DNA of 64,000 bases from assembly GCF_003236295.1 (NCBI RefSeq), contig NZ_POTW01000015.1:37157-101156 (forward strand), in the 5' to 3' direction. Numbering within the stretch: the stretch's first letter is position 1; each line of letters starts with the position of its first letter. A model generated the notes under the pieces. It made no database searches, was not told the DNA's origin, and worked only from the letters and a program-made list of their open reading frames with translations. Shown piece by piece: positions 54,990 through 63,827 of the stretch. Position numbers and translations under genes: made by a program. The DNA is from Jiangella anatolica. GTDB lineage: Bacteria; Actinomycetota; Actinomycetes; Jiangellales; Jiangellaceae.

Positions 54990-55320
54990 CGTGACCGACA
55001 CCTCGACCCTGGACGGCCTGCGGGAGCGGCTGACGCGCTTCGTCGCCGACCGTCAGTGGGAGTCCTTCCACACCCCGAAGAACCTCGCGATGGCGCTGGC
55101 CGGCGAGGTCGGCGAGCTGCTGGCCGAGTTCCAGTGGCTGACGCCGGAGGAGTCCGCCGCCGTGGTGACGGCGGACCCGGAGGCGGCCGCGCGGATCCGG
55201 TCCGAGCTGGCCGACGTCACCACCTACCTCGTCCACCTCGCGATGGCGCTGGACGTCGACCTCGTCGCCAACGCGCACCACAAGCTGGACGAGGTCGAGG
55301 TTCGCTACCCGCCGCTCTGA
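54970..55320 (+). CDS. MazG-like nucleotide pyrophosphohydrolase
   Basis: A 116-residue MazG-like all-alpha NTP pyrophosphatase. The magnesium motif is in LAGEVGELLAEFQWL (ExxE) and RIRSELADVTTYLVHLAMAL (ExxD). It should remove pyrophosphate from non-canonical nucleotides such as dCTP analogues. The ATG at 54970 is chosen because GAGGAG lies six bases upstream; the ATG at 54982 lacks such a site. The coding start overlaps the divergent TauE/SafE gene by about 20 bases. Confidence 0.87.
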   Translation: MGGIMTIVTDTSTLDGLRERLTRFVADRQWESFHTPKNLAMALAGEVGELLAEFQWLTPEESAAVVTADPEAAARIRSELADVTTYLVHLAMALDVDLVANAHHKLDEVEVRYPPL

Positions 55321-55325
55321 CGGCG

Positions 55326-56255
55326 TCACCCGACGGCGGCGGCGACGATCGCGACGTGCGCCCGCACCAGGTCGCGGCACTCGGCCGGCGTGGCGTTGCT
55401 CGGTGAGGTGATCTTGACGCCGACGAACTCCGGCGCGCCGGCCGCGGCCACGCACGCCGTCACCTCGTCGACGGTGAGCAGGCTGGTCGCGGCGTCGGCG
55501 GCGACCGGCTCGTCGGACCAGTCGCGGATCGGCAGGTGCAGGTCGGCCCACGCCGGGCCGTCCAGCGTGGCCGCGTCGGAGACGCCGGAGAACACCAGGC
55601 CGCCGAGCCGGCCGCGCGCCACCGCTGCGGCGATGTGCTCGCGCGCCCCGTGGGCGTCGCGGGTCTCGATGACCGAGCGGGCCCAGTTCACGACGACGCC
55701 GATCCCACGCTCGTCGGCGACGTCCAGCTCGTCGGCCAGCGGCAGGAACCCCTTCGACGGCGGGTAGGTGTCGGTGTGCGCGTCGGAGTGCTCGATCAGC
55801 AGCCGCACGCCGTCCCAGTCCCAGGTCAGCGCCTCGTCCAGCGACGACCGGAACGCATCGGCGGACGTGTACGGGTGCCGCGGCGCCGGATGCACCTCGA
55901 CGGCGGCGAACCGCCCGCCCGGCCCCGCGTTCGCTGCGGCGACGAACTCGTACGCGCGGCGCAGCTGCTCGACCGCCTGCTTGCGGCCGCCGTCGTCGGA
56001 CGACGCGAGGCCCTGGCCCGGCGACGCGGCCAGCGCCATCATCGTCGCCGGGATCATCGTCAGCACGTGCTGACTCGCCGCGCTCGTCGCGTGCAGGTAG
56101 GACGGGTCGCTCCAGGGCGAGCCGTTCTCCAGGAACGGCACCTCCAGCCCGTCGACGGCCGGCACCGCCAGCACGTCGTCGACGAAGGTCCGGAACGGGG
56201 TGCCGGGTTCGAGGCCGCGTGGGGCCGCCGCGTACGCACCGACGATGAAGGGCAT
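55326..56255 (-). CDS. DUF4862 family protein
   Basis: A 309-residue protein with a TIM-barrel-like pattern typical of DUF4862: FIVGAYAAAPRG, VDGLEVPFLENGSPWSD, FAAVEVHPAPRHPYTSADAF, WDGVRLLIEHSDAHTD and GIGVVVNWARSVIETRD. The ordering of acidic and His residues suggests a metal-dependent sugar isomerase-like fold, but no function is known. It converges with the MazG-like gene 5 bases away. Confidence 0.82.
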   Translation of the reverse strand: MPFIVGAYAAAPRGLEPGTPFRTFVDDVLAVPAVDGLEVPFLENGSPWSDPSYLHATSAASQHVLTMIPATMMALAASPGQGLASSDDGGRKQAVEQLRRAYEFVAAANAGPGGRFAAVEVHPAPRHPYTSADAFRSSLDEALTWDWDGVRLLIEHSDAHTDTYPPSKGFLPLADELDVADERGIGVVVNWARSVIETRDAHGAREHIAAAVARGRLGGLVFSGVSDAATLDGPAWADLHLPIRDWSDEPVAADAATSLLTVDEVTACVAAAGAPEFVGVKITSPSNATPAECRDLVRAHVAIVAAAVG

Positions 56256-56353
56256 GCCGATCTCCTCGCTGGCTGGTGGGACCGAGTCGCGCTCAGCGTA
56301 GGTCGGGCCAACATGGAACGATGTGCCGGGTCCGCCCCGGGCATGATGGACGC

Positions 56354-56839
56354 ATGACTCTGCCGGTGCTGGTCGAGGAGTGGCAATTCGCCTGCTGCGG
56401 CGATCCGTTCGCCGTCGGCGACCTGGTGCACTGGCGGCTCTCGGTGGCCGAGGACGACCACTCGGTGCCCGACGCGCTGGTGACTGTCGACGTCGTGACC
56501 GGTGAGCGGGTCGGGAGCGACCACGGCCGCGAGGGCGCGCTGCTCACCGTCCAGGGCGGGCCCTTCGCCGGGGTGACGGCGTTCGGCCCCGCGTTGCCCG
56601 TCGGCGGCCCCGTCCCGCTGACCGGGCGATTCGCCCACGACCACCACGGTCTTCTCCCCGATGAGGTCCCGCTCACCTCGGGCCGCATCACCCGGGTCCG
56701 CGAGGCCGTGGTGGAATACGTTCAGCACGGCGACGCCCTCGTCCCCGACCCGTCGACGTGGCGGCTCCAGGACGTGCGCGGGTTCGTCGACGGGACCGGC
56801 GGCCCGTTGTTCCTCGTCGATCTGCAGCTCGCCGGCTGA
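56354..56839 (+). CDS. DUF6578 family protein
   Basis: A 161-residue protein with the DUF6578 opening LVEEWQFACCGDPFAVGDLV and the later TGRITRVREAVVEYV and DVRGFVDGTGGPLFLVDLQL. It contains the conserved Cys-Cys pair but no membrane segment. Function unknown. It is divergent from the DUF4862 gene and converges, one base apart, with the MFS gene. Confidence 0.75.
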   Translation: MTLPVLVEEWQFACCGDPFAVGDLVHWRLSVAEDDHSVPDALVTVDVVTGERVGSDHGREGALLTVQGGPFAGVTAFGPALPVGGPVPLTGRFAHDHHGLLPDEVPLTSGRITRVREAVVEYVQHGDALVPDPSTWRLQDVRGFVDGTGGPLFLVDLQLAG

Positions 56840-56840
56840 C

Positions 56841-58028
56841 TCAGCCGCCGTGCCGCGGCACCCAGCGGCCCATCAGGACGGCGGCGACGAACGCGACGGC
56901 GCCGGCGGTCGCGATGGCGGCGCCGAGCGTCGCCATCGCCGTCACGACGCTCACCAGGACCGGCCCGGCGCCGATCCCGAGGTCGGCGAACAGCCGCCAC
57001 GCCCCCAGGAACGTCGCGCGGCTCACGTCCGGCGAGACGTCCGAGCCGATCGTCATGATGATGCCGCTGCCCAGCCCGTTGCCGAGGCCCATCAGCAGCG
57101 CGACCGCCGTGTAGGCGCCGACGCCGCCGGTCAGCGGCAGCAGGACGAGGGAGAGGCCGAGCAGCAGCATCGACGGCACGACGACCCAGCGGCGGCCGAG
57201 GCGGTCCATCGCATAGCCGGCCGGATAGAACATCAGCATCTCCATCGCGCCGGACAGGCCGAACAGCAGGCTCACCGTCGCCGGGTCGAGGCCGATGTGC
57301 TCGCCCCACAGCGGGATCGCCACCTGCCGCGCGGCCCGGGCGGCCCCGACCAGCAGCGCGCCGACACCCAGCGTGCGCAATACCGGCAGGTGCCGCCGGA
57401 TGATCCGGGCCGTGCCGTCCGGCCGCCCCGCCCCCGCGGGGACCGCGGCCCGGCCGGCCACCGGTGGCTCCGGCACGACCAGCAGGACGACCACCGCCGC
57501 GACCGCGACCACGACGTGCACCCAGTACGCGCCGGCCAGGCCCAGCCGGCTCATCACCGCCGCGCCCAGGAACGGCCCGGCGAACAGCCCGATCCGCTGC
57601 GTCCCGCCCAGCGTCGACAGCGCCCGCCCGCGCAGCGCGAACGGGATCGCCTCGGTGACGTACGCGTGCCGGGCCAGCCCGAACACCGACGACGCGATGC
57701 CGATCAGCACCACCGCCGCCGCCAGCACCGGCACCGACGGCGCCGCCAGGCAGGCGGCCAGCCCCGCCAGCACGACACCGAGCGCGAGCAGCATCGCCCG
57801 CCGCTCGCCCAGCCGGACCGCGAGCAGGCCGGCCGGCAGGTCACCGGCGATCTTGCCGACCCCCAGCAGCGCGACGACCAGGCCCGCGGCCGCGACCGAG
57901 CCGCCGAGCTCGCGCGCCGACAGTGGGATCACCGGCGCGATCGCGCCCTGGCCGATGCCGAACAGCAGCGACGGGAGGTACACCGAGGGACCGATCGACC
58001 AGATGCCGGTCTGCTGGCGGGGCGTCAA
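56841..58028 (-). CDS. MFS transporter
   Basis: A twelve-segment major facilitator permease (about 395 residues). It has LVVALLGVGKIAGDLPAGLL AVR-type loop 2-3 and RLGERRAMLLALGVVLAGLA, with YPAGYAMDRLGRRWVVVPSM at the equivalent loop 8-9. The substrate is unknown, probably a drug or metabolite. The start is uncertain: the frame is open up to an ATG at 58268, but the first 80 codons of that version are Arg/Gly/Pro-rich and unlike a transporter N-terminus. I therefore propose the TTG at 58028, just before TPRQQTGIWSIG, although no good Shine-Dalgarno is seen. Confidence 0.82.
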   Translation of the reverse strand: MTPRQQTGIWSIGPSVYLPSLLFGIGQGAIAPVIPLSARELGGSVAAAGLVVALLGVGKIAGDLPAGLLAVRLGERRAMLLALGVVLAGLAACLAAPSVPVLAAAVVLIGIASSVFGLARHAYVTEAIPFALRGRALSTLGGTQRIGLFAGPFLGAAVMSRLGLAGAYWVHVVVAVAAVVVLLVVPEPPVAGRAAVPAGAGRPDGTARIIRRHLPVLRTLGVGALLVGAARAARQVAIPLWGEHIGLDPATVSLLFGLSGAMEMLMFYPAGYAMDRLGRRWVVVPSMLLLGLSLVLLPLTGGVGAYTAVALLMGLGNGLGSGIIMTIGSDVSPDVSRATFLGAWRLFADLGIGAGPVLVSVVTAMATLGAAIATAGAVAFVAAVLMGRWVPRHGG

Positions 58029-58260
58029 CGCCGGTTCTGCACTGCGGCAGCCTCCGTCCTCGGGGCGCCGGCCGGCTCGGCCGGGTCCGTGGCGCTCGTT
58101 CTGTCCGGGGTGTGTCGTACCGTCCTCTCGCTCTGGTCGACCTGCTCGGCTTGGGGGTGCGGGCAGGTCGGCCGGAGTCCTGCAGCGGCCGTGGATATTG
58201 TAGCCGCCGGGTCCTCGACGCAAGCCGATCCTGTCGGTGCCGCCGCGTAGCGTGAGCGCC

Positions 58261-59010
58261 ATGAGCACGTCGCCGCCCCCGGTGCTGCGCGATCTGCTGG
58301 ACCGCTACGCCGACGTGCGCGAACCGCCGGCCCGGCTGCGGCCGAGCACCTGGCAGAACGCGCTGATCCGGGTGCCCGAGTCGCTGGCGGCCGGCGTACT
58401 ACTGACCGGCCGCCGCTTCACCAGCGCCGTCCCCGGGTCGAAGACGCACGACCGCACGGTGAGCCGCGACGGGGTGCGCCGGGCGTGCGCGGCCATGAAC
58501 GTCGACGACACGAGAGAGGTGCTGCGCACGTTCGTGCTGACGATGGCCTGGGCGTCCGGGCTGACCGGCGGCCGCTACCAGGCCAACACCGCCAAGGCGA
58601 TCCTCGACCCGGCGCGGGCGTTCCGCGTGCTCAGCGACTCGGCGAAGGCGCTGCGGCACGCCGGCTCACTGCACGACGGCGCGCTGGAGGAGGTGCATCG
58701 CTGGTGGTCGCTGCCCGGCGTCGGGCAGTCCTACGCCAGCCGATGGTGGGCGCTGGCCGGCCACGCACCGGGCCGCGACTGGCAGCCGCTCACCCTCGAC
58801 GAACGGGTGTACGCGACGCTCAACGACACGCTGCGCATCGGCGGCACCGCCCGGCTGGCCGGATCGCGCCGGCGGGCCGACCGCTACCGCGCCTACGTCG
58901 AGACGGTCCACCGCTGGGCCGTCGAACTGCAGGTCGCCGGCGTCGATGTCGACGCCGCGCGGATCGAGTTCGTGCTGTTCCACCACAACGGCGGCGCCCC
59001 CTTGACATAA
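58261..59010 (+). CDS. OGG-fold DNA glycosylase-like protein
   Basis: A 249-residue protein matching the bacterial '8-oxoguanine DNA glycosylase OGG fold' group. The helix-hairpin-helix is WSLPGVGQSYASRWWALAGH (about 148-167), followed by QPLTLDERVYATLNDTLRI with the conserved Asp (about 178). At the position of the OGG1 catalytic Lys (after GVG-x) there is Ser, so a beta-lyase reaction is unlikely and a monofunctional glycosylase or binding role is more probable. The N-terminal domain is not recognised. The ATG at 58261 is chosen over a GTG at 58237. A HelD-like helicase gene follows. Confidence 0.72.
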   Translation: MSTSPPPVLRDLLDRYADVREPPARLRPSTWQNALIRVPESLAAGVLLTGRRFTSAVPGSKTHDRTVSRDGVRRACAAMNVDDTREVLRTFVLTMAWASGLTGGRYQANTAKAILDPARAFRVLSDSAKALRHAGSLHDGALEEVHRWWSLPGVGQSYASRWWALAGHAPGRDWQPLTLDERVYATLNDTLRIGGTARLAGSRRRADRYRAYVETVHRWAVELQVAGVDVDAARIEFVLFHHNGGAPLT

Positions 59011-59158
59011 CTGGAAGGTATCTTTCCGATCGTTCGCCTGACCTGGACGGGGATCTGCGCAATCATGGTCAAATACCGCAACGGCGCGGGAGGTTCCGCG
59101 GGGTAGGTCGCAGCTGTCGACGTCGATCCCGGCACACCGTGGTGATGGAGGGACGGAC

Positions 59159-60976
59159 GTGACGACACACCCTGCTCTCGACGACGAGCAGCAGCAGCTC
59201 GACCGCTCGTACGCCTTCCTGAGCGACGACGCGCCGGACCTGCCGCCGCTGTTCGGCCGGGTCGACGACGCCGGCGGCTCGCGCTACGTGGGTCGCGCCG
59301 ACGTCCGCGACGAGGACGGCGACACCGTCGTCGTCGCCTGGCACGCTCCCGAGGCCGGCGCGTTCTACCAGGCCTGCGCCACCGACCCGGGCGGCGTCAC
59401 GCTCAAGCGGGTCGTCACCGTCAGCGGCCGCCAGGTCATCGCCCTGCACGACGAGATCGCCGGCGGCGCCGCCGGCGACGTCAGCCCGTCCCGCGACCAG
59501 CGGCCGGTCGTCGGCAAGGTCGTCGTCGCCGCGCTGGAGCAGTTCCGTACCGGCGCCATCGCCGACGCGACCGCGACCCTGCGGCCCGAGCAGTACGCGA
59601 TCATCCGCGAGCCCGGGCCCGGCATCCTCGTCATCCAGGGTGGGCCCGGCACTGGCAAGACCATCACCGCTTTGCACCGCGCCGCCTGGCTGGCCGCCAA
59701 CGACGACGGCGCGCGGGCCGGCGGCCTGCTGGTCGTCGTGCCGAACGCCACGCTGCGCGCCTACGTCGGCGACGTGCTGCCGCGGCTCGGCGCCGCCGCC
59801 GTCACCGCCGACGTCGCCTCGCTGTACGAGGGCCCGGCCCAGCTGCGCGGCCGCGACGCCAGGCCGGAGGCGGCCCGGGTCAAGGGCTCGGCCGTCATGG
59901 CGATGGTGCTGCGCCGGCTGGTCGAGTCCGCGGACCGGCCCGGCGAGACGCCGGAGGAGCTGCTGCGCGGCCTGTACGGCGACCCGGCGCTGCTGGAGCG
60001 GCTCGCCGACGACCTGCTCAAGGCCGGCCAGCGCGACGTGCTGTACCGCGAGCCGGCCGGGTCCGCCGACGACGAGCCGTGGACCGTCGACGACCTCGTG
60101 CTGCTGGACGAGCTGGCGCATCTGCTCGGCCGCCCGGCGCGGCGCTACGGGCACGCCGTCGTCGACGAGGCGCAGAACCTGTCGCCGATGCAGGCACGCG
60201 CGATCGCCCGGCGCAGCCGCGACGTCACGCTCGCCGGCGACCTCGACTGCTCCACCGGTCCCGGCAAGCACGACGACTGGAGCGAGCTGACCGGCTACTT
60301 CGGCTCCGAGTCGCGGGAGGTCACACTCAGCCTCGGCTACCGCGTCCCGCGCCCGGTGGTCGAGCTGTCGCGGCGCCAGCTGGCCGGCGGCGGCGTGCTC
60401 GAGGTCGCGGACTCGCTGCGCGACGGGCTGGGCACGCCGCTGGTGCGCCGGGTCGATCCGGGCGACGAGGCGGCCGTCGCGATCTCCGCGGGCGAGGCGG
60501 CCGCCGGCACCGGGTTCAAGGTCGGCGTCGTGGTCGCGCCGTCGCGGTACGACGAGACGCTGCGGTACTGCCAGTCGGCCGGCATCAAGGCCGGCGACGG
60601 CCGCGAGGGCGACCTCGGCCAGGCGGTCACGCTGCTGCCGGCCGACCTCGTCAACGGGCTGGAGTTCGACGCGGTCGCGCTGGTCGAGCCGGCCGAGATC
60701 GGCGACGGGACGGAGCTCGGCCGGCGGCTGCTCTACGTCGCGATGACCCGCTGCACGCAGTCGCTGGCGATCTTCCACGCCACTGCGCTGCCGGCCGGCA
60801 TGGAGCACCTGGAGCGCCCCGCGGAGCCGCGCGAGCCCGAGGTCGAGCACCGTCCGCGCCCGGCCCGCACCGAGGACCTCGTCGACCTCTTCAAGCTCCT
60901 GCGCGACGACGACCGCATGCTCGTCGAGGTGCTGATCCGCCGGCTGCTGCGCGACTCCCTCGAACGCGAGGACTGA
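59159..60976 (+). CDS. UvrD/HelD-like SF1 helicase
   Basis: A 605-residue ATPase. The N-terminal part (DDEQQQLDRSYAFLSDD, YVGRADVRDEDGDTVVVAWH, APEAGAFYQA) is the HelD/helicase IV lead, and the SF1 motifs are VIQGGPGTGKTITALHRAAW (about 160), HAVVDEAQNLSPMQARAI, TLAGDLDCSTG and LVNGLEFDAVALVEP with LLYVAMTRCTQSL. HelD proteins release stalled RNA polymerase, and HelR members confer rifampicin tolerance; this one is shorter than the usual 700-plus residues. GGAGGG precedes the GTG. Either a HelD role or DNA repair is possible. Confidence 0.85.
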   Translation: MTTHPALDDEQQQLDRSYAFLSDDAPDLPPLFGRVDDAGGSRYVGRADVRDEDGDTVVVAWHAPEAGAFYQACATDPGGVTLKRVVTVSGRQVIALHDEIAGGAAGDVSPSRDQRPVVGKVVVAALEQFRTGAIADATATLRPEQYAIIREPGPGILVIQGGPGTGKTITALHRAAWLAANDDGARAGGLLVVVPNATLRAYVGDVLPRLGAAAVTADVASLYEGPAQLRGRDARPEAARVKGSAVMAMVLRRLVESADRPGETPEELLRGLYGDPALLERLADDLLKAGQRDVLYREPAGSADDEPWTVDDLVLLDELAHLLGRPARRYGHAVVDEAQNLSPMQARAIARRSRDVTLAGDLDCSTGPGKHDDWSELTGYFGSESREVTLSLGYRVPRPVVELSRRQLAGGGVLEVADSLRDGLGTPLVRRVDPGDEAAVAISAGEAAAGTGFKVGVVVAPSRYDETLRYCQSAGIKAGDGREGDLGQAVTLLPADLVNGLEFDAVALVEPAEIGDGTELGRRLLYVAMTRCTQSLAIFHATALPAGMEHLERPAEPREPEVEHRPRPARTEDLVDLFKLLRDDDRMLVEVLIRRLLRDSLERED

Positions 60977-61156
60977 CTCAGTTTTACTGAATGAAACTAT
61001 CCACACCTAGTGCCTAACGTATTCCAAGCGTTCTAGGGGTATTTGCCGCAATCTACACTCTGTGATTTCCCCCAAAATGAGAAAGGACCAACTACTCTGG
61101 CCTTTTTCATGACCCGGGCATAGCATGATCGTCCGATGTCGCTGTGGAGGGGCGCC
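60977..61156. other. AT-rich intergenic segment before the WYL genes
   Basis: This 180-base segment is clearly poorer in GC than its surroundings. It includes a weak terminator-like hairpin near 61082-61108 (aaagg-cca / tgg-cctttt with one bulge, followed by T residues) that could end the helicase transcript. The WYL promoter should lie here; no clear -35/-10 pair could be fixed. Confidence 0.45.
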
Positions 61157-62071
61157 ATGGCAGGTGGGCGGGACCAACTCGGTCCGTTGGAAAGGGTGAC
61201 ACGTGTGCTCGCCGCGCTGGTCGCGGCCGAGCCGAAGGGCATACCGACGCCGCGATTGTTGAGTATCGCGGCGTTCGGAGGGGGCGAAGAACACCACGTT
61301 CGTCAGTTGAAACGGCTGATCGAAGATCTCAACGGCGCGGGCTGGGACATTCGCAACGAAGCGCCGGCCGGGCAGACCGCGGTCTATCGCGTGTTCGCCG
61401 GCGACAACCGGCTGCGGCTGGCGCTGACGCCGGAGCAGCAGGCCGAGCTGAGCCGTGCCGCGCTGATCGCCGGCGATACTGCGTTCGCCGAGCGGGCCGG
61501 CCTCGAGGGCGACGGCGACGTGCCGCCGGTGCCGGAGCTGCGCACCGTCCCGCCGTCCGGGCACGACGACGCTCTCGACAAGGTCCTCTACGCGCTGGAG
61601 CGGCACTGCCGGCTGCGCTTCGTCTATAAGCGCCGGCCGCGGGTCGTGCACCCGCACTTCGTCTATCCGGGCACGGCGGGCTGGCATCTGGTCGGCCACG
61701 AGCAGGGCAGCGACAGGACCAAGCAGTTCGTCACCGACCGCATGTCCGACGTGCGGGTCGACCTGCCGCGGACGGCCGACGCGCGGCACGAGCCGTACCG
61801 CGACGAGCTGGACCCGCTGGCGTGGACGATCGACGAGGCGGTCGACGTCACGGTCGAGACGACACCCGCGCACCGCAACCAGGTCGAGACGCTGCTGGGC
61901 ACGCCGTCGTACCACGAGGTCGACGACGACGTGGTCCGGCTGACCATCCGGGTGACGCACCGGGCGGCGTTCCGCAACCGCGTCTACGAGCTCGGCCCGC
62001 GCGTCCGCGTGCTGGGGCCCGAGAGCATCCGCAGCGAGCTCCTCCGGGAGCTGGAATCACTTCTGGACTGA
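61157..62071 (+). CDS. WYL-domain regulator (PafB-like)
   Basis: A 304-residue regulator with an N-terminal winged HTH (VTRVLAALVAAEPKGIPTPR; LLSIAAFGGGEEHHVRQLKR) and a WYL domain (about 135-235; ALERHCRLRFVYKRRPRVVH, GTAGWHLVGHEQGSDRTKQF) followed by a WCX-like extension. The ATG at 61157 has GGAGGGG just upstream; the ATG at 61136 lacks one. It is 3 bases before a second WYL gene, as in the PafB-PafC pair that activates LexA-independent DNA-damage genes in mycobacteria. In PafBC the genes neighbour the pup-proteasome cluster, which is not seen here. Confidence 0.84.
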   Translation: MAGGRDQLGPLERVTRVLAALVAAEPKGIPTPRLLSIAAFGGGEEHHVRQLKRLIEDLNGAGWDIRNEAPAGQTAVYRVFAGDNRLRLALTPEQQAELSRAALIAGDTAFAERAGLEGDGDVPPVPELRTVPPSGHDDALDKVLYALERHCRLRFVYKRRPRVVHPHFVYPGTAGWHLVGHEQGSDRTKQFVTDRMSDVRVDLPRTADARHEPYRDELDPLAWTIDEAVDVTVETTPAHRNQVETLLGTPSYHEVDDDVVRLTIRVTHRAAFRNRVYELGPRVRVLGPESIRSELLRELESLLD

Positions 62072-62074
62072 CCC

Positions 62075-63073
62075 ATGAGCCTTCCTCAACCCGTGTTCCT
62101 CCGCCGCTTCGAACGGGTGGCGAACGCGCTCCGCGTCCTCACCATGCATCCCGGCGGTGTCCCGGTCGGCCGGCTCGCGGCCGAGCTCGACGTCGCCGAG
62201 CCGACGCTGCGGGAGGAGCTGGTCGCCTACTACTGCGCCGACAGCGGACCGCAGCGGCAGGTCGGCATCGAGTTCCTCGACGCCGGCGGCGAGACCGACG
62301 ACGTCGACCCGGCCGTGGCCGAGGTCGTGCGCGCGGCGACGGACCTGCCGGCCACCGAGATCGGCGTGCGGCACACGTCGCCGGCCGAGCTCGCCCACAT
62401 CTACCGGGCCGGTCAGGCGCTGCTGTCGCTGGAGCCGGACAACGACGTGCTCGACGGCGCGCTGCGCACGCTCGGCGACACCATGCTGCCCGGCCTGCGC
62501 CCGGTCGACGACCACTGGAAGGCCGAGCTGGCCGGCACCCTCATCGACGCGATCCGGCTGCGGCGCTGGGTGCGCGTCTCCTACACGCCGGTGTGGCGCG
62601 ACGACCGCATGGAGCATCGCATCGCGCCGTACCGGCTGCTGCGCACGCGGCGCGGCTGGGAGGTCGACGCCGGGATGTCGGCCGACGGCCGCGTCGTCGG
62701 CAGCTTCATCCTCACCGGGATCCGCGAGGCGACGATGCTGGACGAGACGTTCCAGCGGCCGTCGGAGGTCGACGACCGGCTGTCGGGCTACCGGTTCGAG
62801 CAGCGGGTCGAGCTGGTGGTGCCACAGGACGCGCGCTGGGTCGTCGACCGGTTCGCCGAGAGCTCGGAGCTGCTGGCCGAGGACGCGGAGTCGGTGAAGC
62901 TGCGGATCCGGCTGCTGCCGCCGGTCGACCGCCGGCTCGGCGTGCTGCTGCTGACCGCCGGGCCGCTGGCGTTCGTCACCGATCCGCCGGCCCTCGCCGA
63001 CGCGGGGCGAACGCTCGCCCGCGAGCTGCTGCACCACCACGGGGCCAGCGCAGATCCACCGCCATCCGCGTGA
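62075..63073 (+). CDS. WYL-domain regulator (PafC-like)
   Basis: A 332-residue partner of the preceding regulator: FLRRFERVANALRVLTMHPG and VPVGRLAAELDVAEPTLREE form the HTH, and AIRLRRWVRVSYTPVWRDDR with HRIAPYRLLRTRRGWEVDAG form the WYL domain. It starts 3 bases after the first WYL gene, so the two are translated together and probably act as a heterodimer sensing a nucleic-acid ligand. The target genes are not known; the helicase and glycosylase genes upstream are candidates. Confidence 0.84.
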   Translation: MSLPQPVFLRRFERVANALRVLTMHPGGVPVGRLAAELDVAEPTLREELVAYYCADSGPQRQVGIEFLDAGGETDDVDPAVAEVVRAATDLPATEIGVRHTSPAELAHIYRAGQALLSLEPDNDVLDGALRTLGDTMLPGLRPVDDHWKAELAGTLIDAIRLRRWVRVSYTPVWRDDRMEHRIAPYRLLRTRRGWEVDAGMSADGRVVGSFILTGIREATMLDETFQRPSEVDDRLSGYRFEQRVELVVPQDARWVVDRFAESSELLAEDAESVKLRIRLLPPVDRRLGVLLLTAGPLAFVTDPPALADAGRTLARELLHHHGASADPPPSA

Positions 63074-63085
63074 CAGGGTGAAGGC

Positions 63086-63508
63086 ATGGCTGAGAACGCA
63101 CGACGCACGGTCTCCTTGCGGCGGGTCGGCGAACGCCGCTACGTCGCCACGAACGCCCGCGGCGGCGAGCTGCCGTTCGGGCAGGGCGACGACGGCGACT
63201 TCACCCCCGTCGAGCTGCTGCTGACCGCGATCGCCGGGTGTTCCGCCATCGACATCGACCTCATCACATCCCGCCGCGCCGAGCCCGAGTCGTTCGAGAT
63301 GGTGACCACCGCGAACAAGATCCGCGACGAGCAGGGCAACCGGCTGGAGGACATCGAGGTGTCGATCCGGGTCCGGTTCCCCGCCGGGGACGACGGCGAC
63401 GCGGCGCGCGCGGTGCTGCCCGACGCCGCCAAGAAGTCACACGACCGCCTGTGCACGGTGAGCCGGACCGTCGAGATCGGCACGCCGATCGCGATGAGCC
63501 TGGACTGA
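63086..63508 (+). CDS. OsmC family peroxidase
   Basis: A 140-residue OsmC/Ohr-type thiol peroxidase: FTPVELLLTAIAGCSAIDID supplies the peroxidatic Cys, and SHDRLCTVSRTVE the resolving Cys. It reduces organic hydroperoxides. It follows the WYL pair by 12 bases on the same strand and could be part of their transcript. Confidence 0.88.
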   Translation: MAENARRTVSLRRVGERRYVATNARGGELPFGQGDDGDFTPVELLLTAIAGCSAIDIDLITSRRAEPESFEMVTTANKIRDEQGNRLEDIEVSIRVRFPAGDDGDAARAVLPDAAKKSHDRLCTVSRTVEIGTPIAMSLD

Positions 63509-63514
63509 CCTGCG

Positions 63515-63796
63515 TCAGCGCGGCGCGCCGGCCGCGATCCGGGCCTCGTAGCGAGCCCTCGCCTTGGCCGCCTCGATCTCACGGTCACGCGCCGGGGCGT
63601 TGGTGACCAGCGCGTCGAGCAGATGCCGGGTGGAGTGTGCGATCTCCTCGACGGCGCGGTCGAACGCCTCGCGGTTGGCCTGCGACGGGTTGCGCGTGCC
63701 AGCGAGCTTGCGCACGTACTGCAGCGCGGCGTCGTAGACCTCGTCGTTGGTGGCGGGCGGGGCCAGGTTGTTGAGTGGTCTGATGTTGCGGCACAT
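63515..63796 (-). CDS. DUF2277 family protein
   Basis: A 93-residue protein with the DUF2277 pattern: MCRNIRPLNNLAPPATNDEV, YDAALQYVRKLAGTRNPSQA and NREAFDRAVEEIAHSTRHLL. The conserved MCRNIR start is typical. Function unknown. It converges with the OsmC gene 6 bases away. Confidence 0.87.
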   Translation of the reverse strand: MCRNIRPLNNLAPPATNDEVYDAALQYVRKLAGTRNPSQANREAFDRAVEEIAHSTRHLLDALVTNAPARDREIEAAKARARYEARIAAGAPR

Positions 63797-63827
63797 ACCC
63801 CGAGCCTAATTCGCGACGGCGCCCGGG

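Noticed and set aside
56841..58268. Full-length 475-residue version of the MFS protein
   Set aside because: Its first 80 codons lack membrane character and are Arg/Pro-rich; they overlap the divergent gene start.
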